Of a DNA stretch of 64,000 bases, positions 36,089 to 44,587 are shown piece after piece (the first letter of the stretch is position 1; each line of letters begins with the position of its first letter). Under the pieces are notes generated by a model. That model was not told the origin of the DNA, searched no databases, and saw only the letters and a list, made by a program, of their open reading frames with translations. The translations under genes and the position numbers were made by a program. Source of the DNA: Microbacterium esteraromaticum (GTDB lineage Bacteria > Actinomycetota > Actinomycetes > Actinomycetales > Microbacteriaceae). The stretch lies in NCBI RefSeq assembly GCF_900163815.1, contig NZ_FUKO01000002.1, positions 62,001 to 126,000 of the forward strand, in the 5' to 3' direction.

Positions 36089-36441
36089 GGTCCTGCCACG
36101 GTGGCGGGACCAAGGGATCAGGGATTCTCGTGTTTCCGGGTGAACCGTGCGGGTGGGGTCACGGTGGCCCCACCCCGTGACCTGGAGTTTCTCTTTCTCC
36201 GGTTGAACCGCGGTTGTGTTGAATCAACACAACCGGTGCTCCTTCGAGCGGTGGTGCCGAATCGGCCCCACCGCTTCATCTGGGGAAAAGCCGTTCTGCA
36301 GTGAACCAGAATCTGGTTCACCACGGGGGTGCCGATTCGGCACTCCCGGCGCGTTCCTTGTCGGTGGTGGCAAACTGCCACCACCCTGGCGGCGCGGTCC
36401 CGGCAGGTTGCCGGAACCGGTGGTTGTGATTCCCAACCGCC
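36089..36441. repeat. Array of nine different 23-nt palindromes of identical geometry
   Basis: Units at 36089-36111, 36152-36174, 36212-36234, 36250-36272, 36300-36322, 36325-36347, 36363-36385, 36396-36418 and 36419-36441. Each is a 10-nt arm, a 3-nt centre (CGG, CGG, AAT, AAT, AAT, ATT, AAC, GGT, ATT in order) and a second 10-nt arm that pairs with the first at 8 to 10 positions. Arm sequences differ from unit to unit, but most units begin GGT and end ACC. The third and seventh units pair perfectly. Spacers are 40, 37, 15, 27, 2, 15, 10 and 0 bp. Units 2 and 3 are preceded by the same 12-mer ccggktgaaccg. No convincing gene overlaps the array. Confidence 0.85.
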
Positions 36442-36462
36442 GCGCGGTCCCTGATTGAGTTG

Positions 36463-36486
36463 CTTGAGCACATATAGTAGCTCAAG
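36463..36486. repeat. Short inverted repeat after the palindrome array
   Basis: Arms cttgagc and gctcaag flank a 10-bp AT-rich centre (acatatagta). This is the most AT-rich spot near the following 73-aa gene and may mark its promoter or an operator. Confidence 0.4.
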
Positions 36487-36535
36487 TTCCGATCGAATAC
36501 TAGATGTTGTGGTTTAGGGTTCGTACCTGCATGGT

Positions 36536-36757
36536 ATGGACACGATCACAGACACCACCCACGGCACGCAGGACACGGCTACGAGACAGGTACGGACCCC
36601 ATCCCGCCGCCTCTCGCAGGCACCAGGGAAGCTCCCGCCGGACTTCGACGTCGAGGCATTCACCCGGGAGGCATGCGAGCGGTCGGGGGTATCGTTCGCC
36701 GTCACCGATCCGGTCGCGCTCTCGAAGCTGCGTGTCCTCACCCGTCCCGACACCTGA
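36536..36757 (+). CDS. Small protein of the element, unknown function
   Basis: A 73-aa hydrophilic protein starting MDTITDTTHGTQDTATRQVR. The N-terminus is polar and Thr-rich; the C-terminal part (PPDFDVEAFTREACERSGVS onward) reads like a folded helical segment. It is followed by a strong terminator and lies convergent to the recombinase gene. No family is recognised. A role in excision control or maturation (a recombination directionality factor, for example) is possible from its position and size, but there is no direct evidence. Confidence 0.6.
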   Translation: MDTITDTTHGTQDTATRQVRTPSRRLSQAPGKLPPDFDVEAFTREACERSGVSFAVTDPVALSKLRVLTRPDT

Positions 36758-36770
36758 ACCCCTGTAGGTG

Positions 36771-36816
36771 CGACCGTCAGGCGCAGGGGGCACCTCTCTC
36801 CTGCGCCTGACGGTCG
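36771..36816. terminator. Bidirectional terminator between the 73-aa gene and the recombinase gene
   Basis: Two perfectly complementary arms of 16-17 bp (36771-36787 and 36800-36816, core gaccgtcaggcgcagg) with a 12-nt loop, between convergent genes. There is no clear T-run, as is common in high-GC actinobacteria. Confidence 0.75.
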
Positions 36817-36826
36817 TGCGCGCGGT

Positions 36827-38314
36827 TCAGGCTTTGAAGGTGAGGTCCACGCGTTCGGACCGGAATCTCGCCCCGCGTTTGCCAGGTTGGGCGGGTTTGA
36901 CGATGAGGGTGTCGATCAGTGCGGCGATGATCGCGCGTTTCTGCGGGATCGACCACTCTACCTCCCACGCCGCCCGGAGCGCTTCCTCGTCGCCGATGGG
37001 GATGCCTTTCAACGCGGACGACTTCGCGCTACGACCCAGCACCAGTTCGGCACTGTTGATCGTTGCGGTGGCGGCGGTCTTCGCGGCGTGGAGTTCGGTG
37101 CGGGAAAGCAGCCCGGCCCCGTAGTCGCGGGCCATGTCCTCCATCCGCTGCCTCGCGGCAGTGATCTGCTCCATCGCCGCCGATACTCCCGCATCCTCAC
37201 CCGGCGTGGCGGTGGGCAGTGTGGTCGCGGCCAGGCGCGTGATCATAGCCTCGGACACCAGGGTTTCGATCCCGTGCGCGGACACGACGAGTCCGCCACG
37301 CTCGGGCCTGCCGGGGAGGGGCAGGCAGCGGTAGAAGCGTCGCTTCCCGATCGACGTCTCGCCCCGGTGCAGGCCTGAGGACACGAGGGTGTTGCCGCAT
37401 TTGGCGCAGGTGATCAGTCCTGCGAGGAGGCTTTTGGATGAGCGGCCTACGCGCCGGTCGGGATGGTTGAACACCGCCCGGATACGCGCTGTCTCTTCCG
37501 GGGTGATGATCGCCTCCCAGTTCCCCGGCCCCAGGATCGCCCGGTCACGCCGTTCCCACGTCGTGGTCGTCTTGGATGCTGGCTCGTAAGCGCGTTGCCC
37601 GGAGATCCTGGCTGAGCAGAGGATTGAGCCGACGGTGCTCTCGTGCCACACGTTCAACCGGCTCTTCCCCTTGCTGGGTGGTTCGGGGCCGTCGTCGCGG
37701 TTGAGCCACCTCGTGATCTGCCGCACCGACTGCCCCGCGAGGAACCGGTCAGCCATCTCCCGAATCACCGCCGCCTCGGACGGGATCAGGACGCCGCCGA
37801 TGCCGTACCCGTACTTGGCTCCGCCGTGCCAGTCGCCGCGCTCGGCCTTCTGCTGATTCGCACGCCTGATGCGGTCTGCTTTGTGCCCGGACTCGTAGGA
37901 GGCGATCGCGACAAGCTGCCTGGCCATGAGCCTGCCTTCGTGGGTGTTGAGGTCGAACGCGCCGCCCTTGACGGTCTCGATCCGGATCGGGTGTGTTTCC
38001 ACGAGGTCGATGAGGTCTTCCAGTTCGCGGGGGCGACGGTAGAGGCGGTCCACATGCCATGCCACGATCCGCGACGGCCCCAGCTTCACCCGCTCCAGCA
38101 ACTCCAGGTAGCCGGGGCGCTTCTTGCCCGAGTAGGCCGAGATGTCGTTGTCCATGAACACCGCCGGATCACTGATCCCGAGCATCGCGCACATTTCCAG
38201 GCAGTCCTGCCGCTGTCTGTCGACTCCGGCTTCCGCACCGGTACGATCCTCGGAGATGCGCAGGTACACCACGACCTGCTCCACGTTGTTGTTGCTTGCT
38301 TGTGTGCCGTCCAT
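36827..38314 (-). CDS. Large serine recombinase (integrase) of the inserted element
   Basis: A 495-aa site-specific recombinase. The catalytic N-terminal domain has the active-site Ser in VVVYLRISEDRTGAEAG, followed by the ASYESGHKADRIRRAN helix. The recombinase domain follows (KYGYGI and ITRWLNRDDGPEPP region). The zinc ribbon domain has the pair CAKCGNTL and a later YRC. The C-terminus has the long helical coiled-coil typical of this family. The ATG at 38314 lies 54 bp from the attR core, and the frame extends upstream only through att sequence. It catalyses integration into, and with a directionality factor excision from, the relaxase Walker A site. Confidence 0.95.
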   Translation of the reverse strand: MDGTQASNNNVEQVVVYLRISEDRTGAEAGVDRQRQDCLEMCAMLGISDPAVFMDNDISAYSGKKRPGYLELLERVKLGPSRIVAWHVDRLYRRPRELEDLIDLVETHPIRIETVKGGAFDLNTHEGRLMARQLVAIASYESGHKADRIRRANQQKAERGDWHGGAKYGYGIGGVLIPSEAAVIREMADRFLAGQSVRQITRWLNRDDGPEPPSKGKSRLNVWHESTVGSILCSARISGQRAYEPASKTTTTWERRDRAILGPGNWEAIITPEETARIRAVFNHPDRRVGRSSKSLLAGLITCAKCGNTLVSSGLHRGETSIGKRRFYRCLPLPGRPERGGLVVSAHGIETLVSEAMITRLAATTLPTATPGEDAGVSAAMEQITAARQRMEDMARDYGAGLLSRTELHAAKTAATATINSAELVLGRSAKSSALKGIPIGDEEALRAAWEVEWSIPQKRAIIAALIDTLIVKPAQPGKRGARFRSERVDLTFKA

Positions 38315-38344
38315 GACGACCTCCCTTGTCACCTGGTAGGTACG

Positions 38345-38385
38345 CGGGTCAAACCCGACACGTCGACAAGACGACCGCGATGAAC
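38345..38385. other. attR of the serine-recombinase element
   Basis: The element half-site has the arm gtcaaaccc (38348-38356), then 11 bp, then the AA core (38368-38369), then the host half-site (gacgaccgcgatgaac), which is relaxase coding sequence. Joined to the attL host half, the codons read ggg-aag-acg-acc (G-K-T-T). Confidence 0.85.
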
Positions 38386-40242
38386 GCGCTCCGCCGGGCA
38401 TGGGAAACCGAGCACGGCAAAGGGTCCGTGGTCGGATTGGCGCCGTCGGCCGTCGCCGCGCAGGTCCTCGCGGAGGATCTCGGTATCCCGACCGAGAACA
38501 CCGCGAAGTGGTGGCATACTCACCTCACCACCGGCACCACCTTCCAGGCCGGCCAGCTCGTCATTGTCGACGAAGCTTCCCTCGCCGGCACCCTCTCCCT
38601 TGACCGCATCTCCGCCCTCGCCGCAGAAGCCGACGCGAAAGTCCTCCTGGTGGGCGACTACGCCCAACTCCAATCCGTCGACGCGGGCGGCGCATTCGGG
38701 CTCCTCGTCCACGACCGCGACGACACCCCCGAGCTGGTCGACATCCACCGATTCGTCAACGACTGGGAGAAGACCGCCTCCCTGAACCTCCGCCACGGCC
38801 ACACCGACGTCATCGACACCTACGCCGCCCATGACCGCATCCGGGGCGGTGAAGCGGAGCAGATGATCGACGCTGCCTACACCGCCTGGCGAACCGACAT
38901 GCTGGCTGGTCGGGTGAGCGTGCTGATCGCCGATTCCAATGAGCACGTCACCGCCCTCAACACCCGCGCACGTGCGGACCTCATACTCGATGGCACCCTC
39001 GACGCCCGACGGGAGATCGAACTCCACGACGGGACCGCCGCGAGCATCGGTGACACCGTCATCACCCGCCGCAATGATCGCCGCCTCCGTACCGGGAGAA
39101 ACTGGGTCCGCAATGGTGACCGGTGGACCATCACCAGCATCCGAACCGACGGGTCCCTCAACATCCGACCCGCCGGCAAACGCTGGGGCGGCACGATCGT
39201 CCTGCCCGCTGACTACGCGACCGAGCACCTGGACCTTGGATACGCCGTCACCTCCCACCGAGCGCAAGGCCTCACCACCGACACCGCGCACGTCCTCGTC
39301 GACACCACCACGACGAGAGAGAACCTCTATGTTGCCCTCACCCGCGGCCGCGAAACCAACACCGCCTACGTCGCGACGGATCGCCCCGATGACAGCCACG
39401 CCGGCCCGCACCCCGGCGACAACCCCGACGCCACCGCACGATCCATCCTCTACGGGGTTCTGCAGCACGTCGGCGCGGAACTCTCCGCCCACGAAACGAT
39501 CACCGCCGAACACGAGCAGTGGGGGTCGATCGCCCAGCTAGCGGCCGAGTACGAGACCATCGCCCAAGCCGCTCAACACGACCGGTGGGCAGCACTCCTG
39601 CACGCATCCGGCCTCACCGACGAGCAGGTCGACGATGTACTGGTCGCTGACACCTTCGGAGCGCTCTCCGCTGAGCTACGCCGTGCCGAAGCCAACCACC
39701 ACAACGTCGATCTACTTCTGCCACGACTCGTCAACGCTCGGGGACTCGGCGATGCCGACGACATCGCCGCAGTCCTCCACGAACGACTCGCCCGCGCCAC
39801 CGTCCACCCGGCCGGGCAAGGACGCGCCCGCAAGACACCGCGCTTGATCGCCGGGCTCATTCCGGAGGCATCCGGCACCATGACTCCAGACATGCAGCAA
39901 TCCCTCTTCGAACGACACGAACTCATCGAAGAACGAGCTGCAGCCCAACTCCAAGCCGCGGTTACCACCGATGAACCGTGGACCGCGGCGCTCGGCAGCG
40001 AACCCACGGAACCACGTGCTGCGGCCAGATGGCGACAGCACGCCCGAACCGTCGCTGCGTACCGCGACCGCTACGGGATCACCACACTTACTGTGCTCGG
40101 GCCAGCACCTGATGGCACTGCACAGAAGATCGACGCAGCACGGGCCCGTGCCGCGCTCGATCAAGCACGTAACCTCGCTGAGAGGCAGATGCACGAACCT
40201 GCTCGCCACACCGGACAGACGCGAGTTGGGCCAGTGCTCTAG
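38368..40242 (+). pseudogene. MobF relaxase-helicase of the ICE, 3' part
   Basis: The C-terminal 624 codons of the interrupted relaxase, starting at the Lys of the P-loop (K-T-T-A-M-N-A-L). Helicase motifs present: LVIVDEASLAG (motif II), LLVGDYAQLQSVDAGG, RNDRRL, and the late motif GYAVTSHRAQGLTTDTAHVL. An open frame from an ATG at 38326 in the element could express it as a fragment without a full P-loop, so it would not be an active helicase. In frame with 21200-22876 it gives a protein of 1183 aa. The 79 bp after its stop show nothing. Confidence 0.93.
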
Positions 40243-40321
40243 CCTCCATCAAGCAATCCAGACTTGGCCTCGTTCAGGTGTTGGAGGGGCGCGCCTCAAG
40301 CCGGGTCGGTCCGGCGAATTT

Positions 40322-41617
40322 CTAAAATGGCCAGACTTTGGCTTCGTCGAGTTCTTCGGAAACCTTGACCGCTGATGCTTTCGGATGTGACTGGAGGAGC
40401 TGCCGCACGGTTCGCACGGCGAGGTACGCCTCGACAACTAGGTGTCGCTGATCTGTCCACATTGACGAGTCGTATTCGTTCTCATGCAACTTGTGGGCTG
40501 TTTTGGATCGTGCTCGGCGAATTTCCTTGAGGATGGCTGCGGCGGATTGCACCATACCCTCGGGATCGTGCGTGACAGTACGATCCATCCATTCGATGAG
40601 CATATTCATCGTGCCACGCTGGCCCTGGTAGATGTTGCCGTCGCCGTCTTGCCTTTCCTCTGTGAGGGGAATCTTGGCCTGGCGGAAGAATTTCTGGTCG
40701 AGGTTATCAATCAGTAGCTTGTTGAGTTGCTCGATGAAGGTGGATAGCTCGCGCTTTGTAGGGCGAATTAGGTAGCCGTAGTCCGTAGGACGATTGGGGT
40801 CCTCGTAGAGGGTCCGAAAGAGCGTCGGGTAGCCGATCACATCGCAAATCTCGTTGACTAGGCTCATCTCCATGAGGATCGCCGTGTATGGGCTGACGCG
40901 CTCTGGGAACTCGCCCATGAGATGCGGACGTACCCAATCAGGGTGAAGGACCCAGTCTTGGCGCTCGTGCTCGAATGACTTCCAATACGACTGCTCAGTA
41001 GGCGAAAGGTCATGAAGGTATCTAAGGGGTACACCGACGACAATCTCGTCGCTGGTCGTGTCACCATCGAATCCGATACTGAAGGTCGTTAAATAGGTGT
41101 CGAGCGGAGTGCCCTCTCGAGCCCTAATCTCACCACCGATGTCCAGGGTGTAGTCGTAGCGCGGATCATCGCGGTATCGGCCGAGTACGTCAGCGCGGAA
41201 GAAAATCGACTCAAGCTGGGCATGGCCAAGGGCGAGAGCTGCCGAGTAAGGAGCACTCGGATAACGCTCACCGGCTGACATGGCCGCGAGGGTGCCCTTA
41301 GTTGGATAAAGGACAGCCGAGCGGACTCCGCCGCGCCGTTGAACCTCCGCAAGGTTGTCGGCGGCCGACTGATGCGGGAATCCGAGGATGTGCGGGTTGA
41401 CCATCTCATGCCCGAAGTTGGCATAGACCGCGCCGTCCGCTACGAGTTCAGCGAGTGCTACCTCAGAGTCCACGGAGAGCTTCGCCGCCACGTCCATGAG
41501 CGGAGCAGCGGCCACTCCGTTGAAGTCGGGAGAATCGAGATACTGCGTGGCAATCCGCTCACGCAAGAGCTCCTTCAGGCCCTCAAGCGCCGTCATCGCA
41601 GGTTCAGCATTGGTCAC
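40322..41617 (-). CDS. Uncharacterised protein with a C-terminal HEPN-type RxxxxH motif
   Basis: A 431-aa protein from a GTG at 41617 (VTNAEPAMTALEGLKELLRE); a TTG at 41671 gives a longer frame. The first 350 residues are mixed alpha/beta without a motif I recognise. Near the C-terminus R-S-K-T-A-H (about residues 370-375) lies in a helix followed by HENEYD and another long helix (VEAYLAVRTVRQLLQSHP), which resembles the HEPN RNase signature (R-x4-6-H) of abortive-infection proteins. Codon use is less GC-rich than in the neighbouring relaxase gene, suggesting recent acquisition. It opens the cargo island to the right of the ICE relaxase. An antiphage RNase role is an inference. Confidence 0.65.
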   Translation of the reverse strand: MTNAEPAMTALEGLKELLRERIATQYLDSPDFNGVAAAPLMDVAAKLSVDSEVALAELVADGAVYANFGHEMVNPHILGFPHQSAADNLAEVQRRGGVRSAVLYPTKGTLAAMSAGERYPSAPYSAALALGHAQLESIFFRADVLGRYRDDPRYDYTLDIGGEIRAREGTPLDTYLTTFSIGFDGDTTSDEIVVGVPLRYLHDLSPTEQSYWKSFEHERQDWVLHPDWVRPHLMGEFPERVSPYTAILMEMSLVNEICDVIGYPTLFRTLYEDPNRPTDYGYLIRPTKRELSTFIEQLNKLLIDNLDQKFFRQAKIPLTEERQDGDGNIYQGQRGTMNMLIEWMDRTVTHDPEGMVQSAAAILKEIRRARSKTAHKLHENEYDSSMWTDQRHLVVEAYLAVRTVRQLLQSHPKASAVKVSEELDEAKVWPF

Positions 41618-41937
41618 GATCCAATCGTCCCGTAAGCGACCAGCAAACGCGAACGATCTGCCGAGATTCAACGGGCACGGTGAGAGTGGCTACATCGCTG
41701 ATGCGCCCGAGCAAGTTCAGCAGACCAGCTCATTCAGCACGCTGTGGACGGGTGGATTCTTCCCAGCTAGACTCACTGTGGGCAGTCTGGACTGCCTCTC
41801 TCCGAGTCTGAGTCCCCACGCGACGAAGACGCTGAGGACAACGGTTGCTGATCCAGAGAAGCAGTACCTGGATCGAGATCTCTCTCATGTCACAGGGCTG
41901 GCACGCGTGGGTTGCATAGCCCGGAACTGAGATTGAG
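41618..41937. other. Divergent intergenic region
   Basis: About 320 bp between two divergent cargo genes. It presumably holds both promoters. I see no repeat, RNA gene or convincing small gene in it. Confidence 0.4.
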
Positions 41938-43086
41938 ATGACCTCCAGCAACCACAGCCAGAATCGTGAGCTCCAGCAGGATGCACGCGCCTGGGCCGAC
42001 TTCACCGGCACGAAGTACACCGCTGCCCTGCGGCAGATGAGTTCCCCATTGGCGCAGGGGCTCCTCGGTAAACGAGTCAGCGCGCGGCGACTGATCGCTA
42101 CTCTCAACGATCACGAACTGATCGGCGGACGCGGCGGCAACCCCATGCTCGGCGAGAACGGCTACCGCTCGGAAGCGCTGTGGAACTTCAACGGCGAGAC
42201 CGACTTCATCGAGCTCGCCCTCATCTCGGACTTGCTCCGGATGTACACGCCCATCTCGGACGCGGTGTCGCCAGAGGTAGGCAGCTACTCCTTGAAGCAC
42301 ACCGCGGAGTGGTTCCTTAGCCCGCATTGCTCCTATGTGTCCAACGGCCGGCTGATCTGGGCAGCGGCAGCGTTGGGACTCCCGGTTGCCGACCCAGGAG
42401 GCGACGGGCCGAATCTCCTGATCGGAGTATTGGAGCGCGAGCACAACTATGTTCGTCGGATGGTGGGCTCTGAGCAAACCAGACCACACGGGGAGCACTA
42501 CCGTCCCGCTGGATACGCACATCTCCAGAGCGCGCTTGCGCGGGCAGCGGCGGGCGAGCTCATCTCGAATGATTGGGTCCGGCCGACCCTCGTTGAGGAG
42601 CCGGCCCCTTTCCACGATTGGCTGATCATGCAGGTCAGTCGGGACGATGCCGTGGGCGATCTCGCGGGCGACTACTCCGCCGGCGTCCGAGGCAGTGACC
42701 ACGGCATCGCACGCACCCCTGCCGAGATGCTGTCGATCTTTCACGAGGTATCGCACTCGTCTGAGGCCTACGATGCGGTGGTCGTCGCGATCACAGAGTG
42801 GATGCGGACAGCGCCATCACCAACCCCTATCCGTACTGAACGGCTCGGCGGAGACACGCATGACCACGGCGGATGGGGCGCAGGCGCCGGGACCACAGAG
42901 CGCATTGAATTCCGGTGCCCCTGCGGTGACGGGACGATCGTCGAAGAGCACGACAATGTGCCGGGTTTCCGGGAGCACGACGTGCGCATTGCCTGTGACA
43001 AGTGCCGTGCAGAGTGGCACTTCGCCGAAGGTAGGGGCATACGGGACTGGGCGCTGGAACCCGCGGCCATGAGTGGCACGCTCTAA
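41938..43086 (+). CDS. Uncharacterised protein with YozE-SAM-like segment and C-terminal zinc ribbon
   Basis: A 382-aa soluble protein. Residues about 15-215 have no recognised domain. Residues about 222-295 (FHDWLIMQVSRDDAVGDLAG and following) match the YozE-SAM-like pattern, a small helical fold often found in defence and stress proteins. The last 60 residues carry paired cysteines (C-P-C and C-D-K-C) that probably bind zinc. It is divergent from the HEPN-motif gene and ends before a strong bidirectional terminator. Confidence 0.65.
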   Translation: MTSSNHSQNRELQQDARAWADFTGTKYTAALRQMSSPLAQGLLGKRVSARRLIATLNDHELIGGRGGNPMLGENGYRSEALWNFNGETDFIELALISDLLRMYTPISDAVSPEVGSYSLKHTAEWFLSPHCSYVSNGRLIWAAAALGLPVADPGGDGPNLLIGVLEREHNYVRRMVGSEQTRPHGEHYRPAGYAHLQSALARAAAGELISNDWVRPTLVEEPAPFHDWLIMQVSRDDAVGDLAGDYSAGVRGSDHGIARTPAEMLSIFHEVSHSSEAYDAVVVAITEWMRTAPSPTPIRTERLGGDTHDHGGWGAGAGTTERIEFRCPCGDGTIVEEHDNVPGFREHDVRIACDKCRAEWHFAEGRGIRDWALEPAAMSGTL

Positions 43087-43106
43087 CGGCGATGATGGAA
43101 TCTACT

Positions 43107-43144
43107 CACCGCACCGAGCCGAAGCGAGTTGGCTCGGTGCGGTG
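43107..43144. terminator. Bidirectional terminator
   Basis: A perfect 14-bp stem (caccgcaccgagcc / ggctcggtgcggtg) with a 10-nt loop, between two convergent genes. Confidence 0.85.
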
Positions 43145-43162
43145 CTCGTAGGAACCCAGAGG

Positions 43163-44416
43163 TTATGCCGACTGATCGCGCGCTGGGGGCTGAATCATCT
43201 GCACGTTTGAGATGCCGCCCTGATTCACGCAGTCCTGGGCGAGGTCATGAACGTGCCAGTAGTAGTCCAGAGCTGGCTCTGCCACGTTCACCGTGGTTTC
43301 GACTGGCGTGAAGTGATGAAGAGGGATCGACACACCGTCGTAGGTGAAGCCCATGTTGTCCTTCGTCAGGATCGTCAACGGCTGCTCGCCGGTCCACTCG
43401 ATGCCAACCCGCAGGTCGTACTCCTCGTTGTCAGTTGCTTCCGCCGCGGTGCGCGCGAGCGCCATCAGATCCGCGATGGCGCACTCGATGGCGGCAGACT
43501 CGACCTGCCAGCCGTCGAAGAATCCGTCGCTGCTCATACGATGCCCGCCCACAGCAGCGGCGACCGTCACCGAGCCATCATGGTGAAGGCTCATCCAAGC
43601 CTCCTTCCAGAGCGAACGTTCGCTGGCTGCCGTGTTCACCGCCACCCAGCGGCGCAATCCGGGGCGGGGATTGTCGCGGTCGACGTTCTCGAGCGGGTGA
43701 ACACCTCCGCGTCCCGCGTAGGTCAGGGCCAGCCCCACGGTTTTGGTCAGCACTCCGCGAGCCTCGTCGCGTGTGAGTCGATCGTGGAAGCGAGGGATGC
43801 GAGGGTGAGCGACTGCGACCAGCCAGGCGCGCTTGCCGGAATCCCTGCCTGCCGCGGCTTCATCGAACAGTGCATCTAACGCCTCAGTTGCGTGGCGGCG
43901 CTCCTCGAAACGAGCTCGATACATCGCCTCGATCTGCCGCTCCTTCATCCACACCGTGTCGGAATCGTTCCGCACCGGCGCGGCGAAGTAGTCGTTCTTG
44001 TAGATCAGATGTGGCCCATCGACGCTGGCCGGGATCTCTACGACAACGGCACGGTTACCCTCGACTCCGATCCGATGCACGTTCAGCCCGAACACCGGCG
44101 GAGAGATCGCAGTGATGGCCGCGCTTCGCAAGGACCGTTCGTACGCTTCATCCAGCTCGCCGACGTCGACGCGCTCAGTCGCAGCCTTCTGCGTCTCCCG
44201 TACCCCGTAGACGATAACTCCGCCGCCGCTATTGGCCATCGCCGCAACGTCCTTGGGGAAGTCCGTCTGTGGCAACCCCTTCGCTGGCGGCAGCTCCGAC
44301 TTCCAGTCCAAGTCGTCCGTCTCTGCTACACCAGCGGCAACGGCCGCATCAAGGATCTCGTCAGTCAACGGTCCCGGAGCGGCGCCCACGGCGCGATGAA
44401 GTGCGGTGAAGGTCAT
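43163..44416 (-). CDS. AlbA_2 (Schlafen-like) domain protein
   Basis: A 417-aa protein. Residues about 30-150 form an AlbA_2 domain: ETDDLDWKSELP, then FPKDVAAMANSGGGVIVYGV and VVVEIPAS, the core of the Schlafen/AlbA_2 putative nucleotide or nucleic-acid binding fold. The remainder is alpha/beta with no catalytic motif evident. Such proteins occur as regulators and in defence islands. The ATG at 44416 is preceded by 171 bp to the next gene. Confidence 0.75.
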   Translation of the reverse strand: MTFTALHRAVGAAPGPLTDEILDAAVAAGVAETDDLDWKSELPPAKGLPQTDFPKDVAAMANSGGGVIVYGVRETQKAATERVDVGELDEAYERSLRSAAITAISPPVFGLNVHRIGVEGNRAVVVEIPASVDGPHLIYKNDYFAAPVRNDSDTVWMKERQIEAMYRARFEERRHATEALDALFDEAAAGRDSGKRAWLVAVAHPRIPRFHDRLTRDEARGVLTKTVGLALTYAGRGGVHPLENVDRDNPRPGLRRWVAVNTAASERSLWKEAWMSLHHDGSVTVAAAVGGHRMSSDGFFDGWQVESAAIECAIADLMALARTAAEATDNEEYDLRVGIEWTGEQPLTILTKDNMGFTYDGVSIPLHHFTPVETTVNVAEPALDYYWHVHDLAQDCVNQGGISNVQMIQPPARDQSA

Positions 44417-44587
44417 GCTGCAAGCCTAGAGATGGTCGCTGACACAGAGAGCAGCGCAGATGGCTCTTCCGACTCACCCAGGCAAGGCGTAAAGTAGCAG
44501 ACGAGGCAGATTTCTCCTTGATATGACGTCCTTCGGGCAGGCTCTTGGGTCACTCTCCACGCACTGTCTCGTCAGCATTGTCGTGCG

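Larger units (their letters stand above)
22877..38369. mobile_element. 15.5-kb serine-recombinase mobilizable element inserted in the ICE relaxase gene
   Basis: The boundaries are set by the broken relaxase gene. The left junction AA is at 22877-22878 and the right junction AA is at 38368-38369. Only these two bases are shared, which is the usual 2-bp crossover core of large serine recombinases, and a recombinase gene sits at the right end. Contents from left: regulator, kinase, ATPase, permease, AraC regulator, MobF relaxase, second regulator and kinase, second ATPase and permease, palindrome array, a 73-aa gene, serine recombinase. There are no secretion-channel genes, so transfer would depend on another element's channel. 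Confidence 0.93.

Noticed and set aside
36089..36441. CRISPR array or iteron array
   Set aside because: The units are not direct repeats of one sequence. Each is a different palindrome and spacer lengths vary from 0 to 40 bp.
36118..36471. Open reading frames across the palindrome array, on both strands
   Set aside because: The frames arise because palindromes read open in several frames. The products are low-complexity Gly/Pro/Arg-rich, and no ribosome binding site supports them.
21200..40242. Two separate relaxase genes, or a frameshift/assembly break in one
   Set aside because: The two parts fit together to the base at a shared AA and restore a conserved P-loop. The intervening DNA has a recombinase at its end and att arms, so an insertion explains all observations.
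38326..40242. A functional stand-alone helicase gene starting in the element at 38326
   Set aside because: The open frame lacks the Gly-rich half of the P-loop and has no visible ribosome binding site, so it is treated as the 3' part of the broken gene.
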